Below, piece by piece: positions 63,270 through 64,000 of a stretch of DNA of 64,000 nt (the first letter of the stretch is position 1; every line of letters starts with the position of its first letter). The stretch lies in NCBI GenBank assembly GCA_028023455.1, contig JAQFVV010012490.1:1242001-1306000 (forward strand). The letters run 5' to 3'. The position numbers and the translations under genes are program-made. The notes beneath the pieces were generated by a model. That model had not been told where the DNA came from, did not search any database, and worked only from the letters and a program-made list of their open reading frames with translations. Origin of the DNA: Epiperipatus broadwayi (Eukaryota; Onychophora; Udeonychophora; Euonychophora; Peripatidae).

Positions 63270-63870
63270 AGAATCTTAAGAGACACTGTAAAATCACTGA
63301 AGGAAGAATCAAAACTTCCATTGACTATGGAAGAAATGTTTGAGCTCTTACTGCAAAAGATAAATTCTAAGTTGGAAGAAAATTCCAAATTGAAAGAAAA
63401 TAGCACGAAAAACTTGTAAAAACAGATTCCAAATTAAAAGAAATGGGTTCTAAATTTGGGAATTTGAACTCAAAATTAAAGGAATTAGAAAATAAAATAG
63501 AAGAAAATAGTAAGAAGTGTGAAGTGAATTTTATTAATATAAGTGATAGAATGGATAAACAAATCATGAATTTGGAAAGAAAACTCCAACAAAGTTTCAA
63601 ACAAAAACTTCAGAATTTAGAAGTCAAATTCAGAAAAGAATTAAAGAAAGTTGATAAGAAAATAGTGGAGAAGAAAAGATAAAATAAAATGAGTAATCAA
63701 GTTAGAAAAAGATTTAATAGATTGTAAAAAAGTCCAAGAAGACTTAAAAGCTAATTGGGAGAAGTTACGGAAAATTCTTAGCAAGTGACTAAAACTGAAA
63801 AAAAAAAGAGTTGAATGTCTAGAAAAGAACCATAAAAAATTATTAGCCATTCAAAAAGAAATAAACTAAA
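63270..63870 (+). pseudogene. Decayed coiled-coil ORF, Gag- or ORF1-like (tentative)
   Basis: Plus-strand reading in at least three frames: PLTMEEMFELLLQKINSKLE, EENSKLKENS, a frameshift near 63416, then an open stretch 63443-63682 (MGSKFGNLNSKLKELENKI, FINISDRMDKQIMNLERK, LQQSFKQKLQNLEVKF), a frameshift, then VEKDLIDCKKVQEDLK and VECLEKNHKKLLAIQKEI. This is almost wholly heptad, Lys/Glu/Leu-rich coiled coil. An N-terminal MEEMFELLL followed by coiled coil resembles the start of some retrotransposon Gag proteins, but no zinc knuckle or RT is present before the window ends. Function unassigned. Confidence 0.45.
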
Positions 63871-64000
63871 TAATGATTGATATTAACTACTTGAATGGAA
63901 AATTGATTCATTACTCAACAGTTTTTCAGGAAAGTAACATTAAAAAGAGATAGCAAGTTTGATAAGTTAAATAAAGCTATAAAAGATGTGAGGAGTTAGT

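Larger units (their letters stand above)
57301..64000 (-). other. PRKD intron upstream of the C1a exon (continues beyond window)
   Basis: AT-rich. It contains a GC-richer unassigned block at 58780-59115, a foldback SINE-like copy at 60.1-60.3 kb and a coiled-coil pseudo-ORF near the right edge. I see nothing recognisable in 57310-58770, 59190-60120 and 60325-63190. No N-terminal PRKD exon was recognised. Confidence 0.85.

Noticed and set aside
63367-63850. Minus-strand ORFs rich in Phe, Leu and Ser
   Set aside because: Reverse complement of Lys/Glu-rich coiled-coil sequence; no independent support.
1-64000. Bacterial operons, CRISPR arrays, origins or attachment sites
   Set aside because: No dense coding, no spaced direct-repeat array and clear spliceosomal introns; the window is eukaryotic.
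57301-64000. Search for N-terminal PRKD exons
   Set aside because: No exon-like segment matching the PKD N-terminal region was found; they must lie beyond base 64000.

Overview
This is a eukaryotic, very AT-rich window that lies inside one large gene on the minus strand, a protein kinase D (PRKD/PKD) orthologue. Five consecutive coding exons can be read with matching GT-AG splice sites and compatible phases. In transcript order they are 57300-57166, 44992-44841, 12046-11866, 10305-10222 and 7498-7378. Together they encode about 224 residues: the first C1 (diacylglycerol-binding) zinc finger, the basic linker, the second C1 zinc finger and the start of the acidic region before the PH domain. 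The kinase and PH exons lie left of base 1 and the N-terminal exons right of base 64000. I found no other host gene I would call with confidence.

The rest, about 98-99 percent, is intron. One intron is about 32.8 kb and another about 12.2 kb. They hold a dense, layered collection of decayed mobile elements. I recognise a Penelope-like element with RT and a degenerate GIY-YIG region (about 4.35-5.06 kb), a Gypsy-like 3' end fused to a coiled-coil ORF (5.06-5.84 kb), a tRNA-derived SINE (4.14-4.29 kb), at least three other non-LTR (LINE) fragments, two Tigger/pogo-like TIR elements, a mariner, a hAT derivative, a probable piggyBac-like TTAA element, and a recurrent family of SINE-sized elements with internal inverted repeats and 12-14 bp target-site duplications. 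One LINE, about 38.5-44.5 kb, has been interrupted by four later insertions whose order can partly be read.

At least eight long inverted repeats lie in the introns, several with arms over 100 bp, so the PRKD pre-mRNA should form long intronic double-stranded RNA. Long introns, Penelope-like elements, abundant foldback SINEs and the PKD orthologue fit a lophotrochozoan animal. My best guess is a cephalopod mollusc (octopus-like), but this rests on recollection of repeat style and is not proven by the window.

The most distinctive items are the intact 194-codon coiled-coil/Gypsy-tail chimera at 5063-5647, the nested LINE stack, the foldback SINE family and the identical phase-1 intron position inside both C1 domains.
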